From Exophiala sp. HKRS030 (taxonomy: Eukaryota > Ascomycota > Eurotiomycetes > Chaetothyriales > Herpotrichiellaceae), in the NCBI GenBank assembly GCA_023897205.1, contig JAHWDD010000003.1, positions 6,203,665 through 6,267,664 on the forward strand: a DNA stretch of 64,000 bases, in the 5' to 3' direction. A program made the translations under genes and the position numbers. Each line of letters begins with the position of its first letter. The first letter of the stretch is position 1. Of the stretch, positions 60,817-64,000 are shown one piece after another. Below the pieces are notes generated by a model. The model did no database searches. It saw only the letters and a list, made by a program, of their open reading frames with translations, and was not told the origin of the DNA.

Positions 60817-60846
60817 CAGTCGATCGATCGGTCGATCGATCGACTG
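60817..60846. repeat. Perfect 14-bp inverted repeat of GATC units
   Basis: CAGTCGATCGATCG and its reverse complement are separated by GT. The arms are built from CGAT repeats, so slippage may have formed it. It is rich in GATC sites. Confidence 0.75.
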
Positions 60847-61882
60847 TACCGTCCTCGTATTTGGCAAATTCGTTGTCGTTTGTTTCTTTTCCTCACCTCA
60901 GCGCCTTGACCCGACCAGCTGATCAAGAGACTCCTTACCTAGGGCCGAGGTAGGTACAGGAGTAGGTGTAACATACCACCAAAAACGATTTCAAGTGTTG
61001 CGTGAGATAATAAATACCAAAAAAAAGAGTGACCAATAATCATTCAACACAGACGTTGTAATAATTCGTCCCCTGCTGCGTGACCAGAAAGAATGATCAT
61101 CAAAAAAAAAGGAAAAAGAAAATTACTTGTTCACATGAGCATAACTTTTGATGCCTCGAACCTCTTGTGACCTTTTTGCCCAGGCGCGGCGGCCGGTACC
61201 GTCCCAAACAACATCGAGCCAGCCCATCGGTGTACACAACAACTCCACCCAACCAAACGTATTCGCTACCAAGTACGGAGTAGGTACCTACAGTACTGTA
61301 GATATCGAACAAGCCACTACGGACAAGGGACACACGTGATACGTTACTGCAAATATGGTTGCAAATACTTTGTAGATTTCAATACTATTGATACACAAAA
61401 GCTATTGTTATGCTTTCAGCATTAGGTCAGAGGGTGCTTCCCGTAATGACATATCGTGATATATAGTACATGGTTTGGGTGTTCCACATCATACGATGCA
61501 AAACAACAAAAACGAAAAACGTGACAACGTTTCCATCTCTCCCCTTCGGATTGCTCCGGGGGAGATAGACAGCATACGATGCAGGGTAAAGTGACCTCGT
61601 TGGGCATGATTCATAGATCTTTCTCTTCTCACTTTTGGACCAATCCCCGAGAAAACACCCTTTCGCAAGAGAATCCCGAGACATGTGTGCCTGGATTGGA
61701 ACCGAGGGATGGGGCGTGGCCTCACCATCCACGTTTCTTTTTTTCCAATTTACCCCCCTTTGTCGTCCATTGATAAACTAGGTATCAAGGTCATGAACAC
61801 ATACATAACATCAAAGTCGCTAAGAACGCAAGACAAAAACAAACCATTCAAAAACAAAAAAACATAAACGTCGTTTTGGAAT

Positions 61883-63523
61883 CTACCAGCCCTTGGCGTG
61901 ATATTCCCAAGGATTGTCAAAGTAGTGATTCCAAGAGTTGTTCTTGGAAGTTTCCTGTAGGGCTCCTAGTGGAGGGGCTCGTGGGGGCCCTGTTTGTGGC
62001 ATGGTATGAGATTGAAGGTTGGCCATGCTCTGAGCGGTTCGTCGCTTGAGGAAGGCGTTGGCAGTTTGGGATTTTTGTTGTCTTTCCCAGAGTAGATTTT
62101 TGCGTAGAGATTCTGTCAGCTCTGTTGACAACATATTTCTCCTGGTAGTCCGAGGGGAATGCGCCACAGATTTCGCCGTTGGATTAGGAGGTGGTATCTT
62201 TATCGGTCGTCGACCTGAGCTCTGCATCATCATACCATCATCTTCATCCGGAGAGACGCCCATTGTCTCTGCCTGTGTAGATGGAGCGCGAGCCCGATGG
62301 AGTGCAGGTTGTGAGTATGCGTGGTTAAGTCCAGTCTGTGACTTGTTGAGAGCTAGGGTCAGCATTGATCGTCGAGATACCAAGTCAGGACGACTGTCGA
62401 CCCGTCGGAAAAGATGAGGTTCTTGGGCGACTCTTCCATTTCCGTCGTCTGAATTGGAATCTTCCCACTCGTCGCCATCTTCTTCCTCGTCCTCGTCGAT
62501 GGCCGACTCAATGACTTCGTCAGTGTCGTCTTCCTCATCACTACTCTCGATGGCGCCCTCGTCGTTCTCCGCATCTTCTTGTATTCTTCTTTCCGCAACC
62601 ACATCTTTAAACGACGTTCTCTTTGGCTGCAGTTTCGACTGGGAACCTTGCAAGGTTGTTTTACTTAGACTTTGGGACAGCGAGCTCCTTGGTGGGGGTG
62701 CCTTGTGTGAAAGCACTCTCTGCTCAAAGGACGACTCATCATCCTCCGACGATCCGCCGAGCGTGAAAATGCCGGCCTTGATTGGGGGAGGGGCTTTTGT
62801 ATTCAGCTTGGACGAAGGCACTGGATGCATCCCAATGCTGGTTTTGCGCTGTCGGAAGGACGAGGTGGCTGGAGAGAAACCATGGACCACCGACCCAGAA
62901 CGTATCAAGCCATCCGAGGAGACCGAAGTGTCGGAATCACGATGTTCGCTCTGGCGAGCCATCGTACTCCTCGTGGCGGTTGTCGTGGCGGACAAACACG
63001 ACTCCGTCGAATCGTGCATAGGTCTGGACTCGTCTTGTTGTTCAACTTTCGGTATTGAAGAGGGCTCGGGTAGCGCAGGGACACTGGCTTGTATGGAAGG
63101 GGACAAGGGGCACAGGGCCGTCTTCTCTTTTATCGTTACCATGATCTTTTCAAGTGCATCGGGAGTCAAGTGGCGTGATTTCGAGAGGGAACTAGCGCAT
63201 TCATCTTGTCCAAAGGATCTCGATCGGGTCGAGAGCGGCTTCTCGTTCAAGCTGTCGTCTGAAGAGAAGGAGTGGGATAACGAGGGCGCCCGTGATACGG
63301 TGGGCGGCGAATCGACTGGCGTTACACACAGGGACTCGCGAGACCATACCCGCCAGCTCATGTTCTCATATCTGTGGCCTTCTTTGATGGTCTCCGAACA
63401 CTTGTTAAACATTGTCCACATTGCTTTTAGACTGATGGCGTTGGCAGGATCGATCTGGTGCATCTTCAGTGCGTCGAGTTGTAGGACTTCGGGCACCGGA
63501 CAAGATGCCATTTCGAGCGGCAT
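61883..63523 (-). CDS. AreA-type N-terminal domain (DUF1752) plus DUF3295 protein
   Basis: 546 residues from ATG 63523 (MPLEMASCP); ATG 63511 and an upstream ATG at 63601 are alternatives, and the upstream extension looks like leader sequence. Residues about 25-60 read ISLKAMWTMFNKC then RYENMSWRVWSRE. This is the short domain shared with the N-terminus of the nitrogen regulator AreA, but here without a GATA finger. The rest matches DUF3295: TPDALEKIM, SFKDVVAERRIQED, an acidic run ESSDEEDDTDEVIES, and a C-terminal block SLRKNLLWERQQKSQTANAF ending in NPWEYHAKGW. Related yeast and fungal proteins act in glucose or nitrogen control, so a regulatory role without direct DNA binding is likely. 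Intact, no intron. Confidence 0.88.
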   Translation of the reverse strand: MPLEMASCPVPEVLQLDALKMHQIDPANAISLKAMWTMFNKCSETIKEGHRYENMSWRVWSRESLCVTPVDSPPTVSRAPSLSHSFSSDDSLNEKPLSTRSRSFGQDECASSLSKSRHLTPDALEKIMVTIKEKTALCPLSPSIQASVPALPEPSSIPKVEQQDESRPMHDSTESCLSATTTATRSTMARQSEHRDSDTSVSSDGLIRSGSVVHGFSPATSSFRQRKTSIGMHPVPSSKLNTKAPPPIKAGIFTLGGSSEDDESSFEQRVLSHKAPPPRSSLSQSLSKTTLQGSQSKLQPKRTSFKDVVAERRIQEDAENDEGAIESSDEEDDTDEVIESAIDEDEEEDGDEWEDSNSDDGNGRVAQEPHLFRRVDSRPDLVSRRSMLTLALNKSQTGLNHAYSQPALHRARAPSTQAETMGVSPDEDDGMMMQSSGRRPIKIPPPNPTAKSVAHSPRTTRRNMLSTELTESLRKNLLWERQQKSQTANAFLKRRTAQSMANLQSHTMPQTGPPRAPPLGALQETSKNNSWNHYFDNPWEYHAKGW

Positions 63524-64000
63524 TTCTGGTGGGATCGAACCAGAAATCGGGGGAGGGAGGAGAGGGAGGAGGAAAGTGTAGTTGCGAGACCAGAGGAGCA
63601 CCCTGAACTAAGAGTCGAGGGGGTTTACAATCGCTTTCGATCTCGATTTCCGCATACGATGGGAAACTGGGTGCGTGTTGATCGGCTTGTGACGCAATGC
63701 GGTGATCGGCTCCGTACGGTTGGGATTTGTGGAAGCGGGTGGGAGAAAGGAGACTGGTTAGGTGGTGTGCTAGAGTGTCGAGAGAGGGATGAAGTGAACA
63801 CTTCGAGAGGGTGTAGAGCGGGAAGCGAGGGTGTAGGCCATGGAATCTACCATGGACAAAATGTGGTTTGTTGAGGAATTGAAGGAAGAGAATGCGCTTG
63901 GGGAAAGGAAGTGGTATAACAAAGCGGGAGCAAGGCTCGAGGGCAAGCCGGGGACCAGGGCAATGGACAGAGAGAGAGGCGAGGCCATGGGGCACAGGGC
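63524..64000. other. Leader and promoter side of the DUF3295 gene
   Basis: On the minus strand this is rich in C and T, like a fungal leader. Open frames here have no protein-like features. The window ends here. Confidence 0.5.

Larger units (their letters stand above)
51668..61882. other. Ten-kilobase stretch without a supportable gene
   Basis: Many frames of 60-250 codons occur. The longest (minus strand 55274-56026) has an irregular composition and an equally open overlapping frame, so I do not accept it. The stretch carries at least five exact TACGGAGTA copies, CT and TCC microsatellites, A/T homopolymers and two hairpins. It could hold a decayed element, non-coding RNA genes or very divergent small genes. 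Confidence 0.5.

Noticed and set aside
62454..63581. 375-codon open frame on the plus strand
   Set aside because: It is the complement of the DUF3295 gene; its serine and acidic runs only mirror the codons of that gene.
63405..63995. 196-codon open frame at the right end
   Set aside because: Low-complexity Pro/Ser/Leu reading of a pyrimidine-rich leader, overlapping the start of the DUF3295 gene in another frame.

Overview
The window comes from a filamentous ascomycete (Pezizomycotina). Its genes have short introns (40-80 nt, one of 173 nt) with GTRNGY-type donors and CTRAY-type branch points. The protein families are typical of these fungi: HET, Zn2Cys6 regulator, DUF3433, AreA-type N-terminus with DUF3295, and CHY/CCCH zinc fingers. 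I could not assign a genus. I found no tRNA, rRNA, CRISPR array or intact transposon.

Layout. 1.1-3.3 kb holds a membrane-anchored HET-domain protein. 3.6-20 kb looks like a catabolic gene cluster: an SCP2-like/alpha-beta hydrolase fusion, a degenerate coding remnant, a Zn2Cys6 regulator, an AtuA-like (DUF1446) protein, a zinc alcohol dehydrogenase, a sugar-type MFS transporter, an aldehyde dehydrogenase and an anion-type MFS permease. TCGG/CCGA dyads sit about 190-280 bp upstream of four of these genes and could be operators for the local regulator. 22.9-36 kb carries a Ser/Thr-rich single-pass wall-sensor-like protein, an unrecognised two-helix membrane protein, a secreted DUF6454-like protein, a NUDIX hydrolase, a DUF3433 membrane protein and a secreted cysteine-rich protein. 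36-46 kb carries two large disordered proteins separated by a long gene-poor stretch. A CCCH+CHY zinc-finger protein lies at 49-51.7 kb, then about 10 kb without a supportable gene, then an AreA-domain/DUF3295 protein at the right end.

Data quality. Six genes read through only if one base is restored, mostly in or beside short G/C runs, and a seventh (the hydrolase) also changes frame. A 100-N gap is followed directly by 125 C. I therefore read most of these breaks as assembly indels, although true gene decay cannot be excluded. Exon structures were derived by hand from splice signals, reading-frame continuity and family conservation.

The 9-mer TACGGAGTA (or its complement TACTCCGTA) occurs at least 17 times, always between genes, against roughly 0.5 expected by chance.
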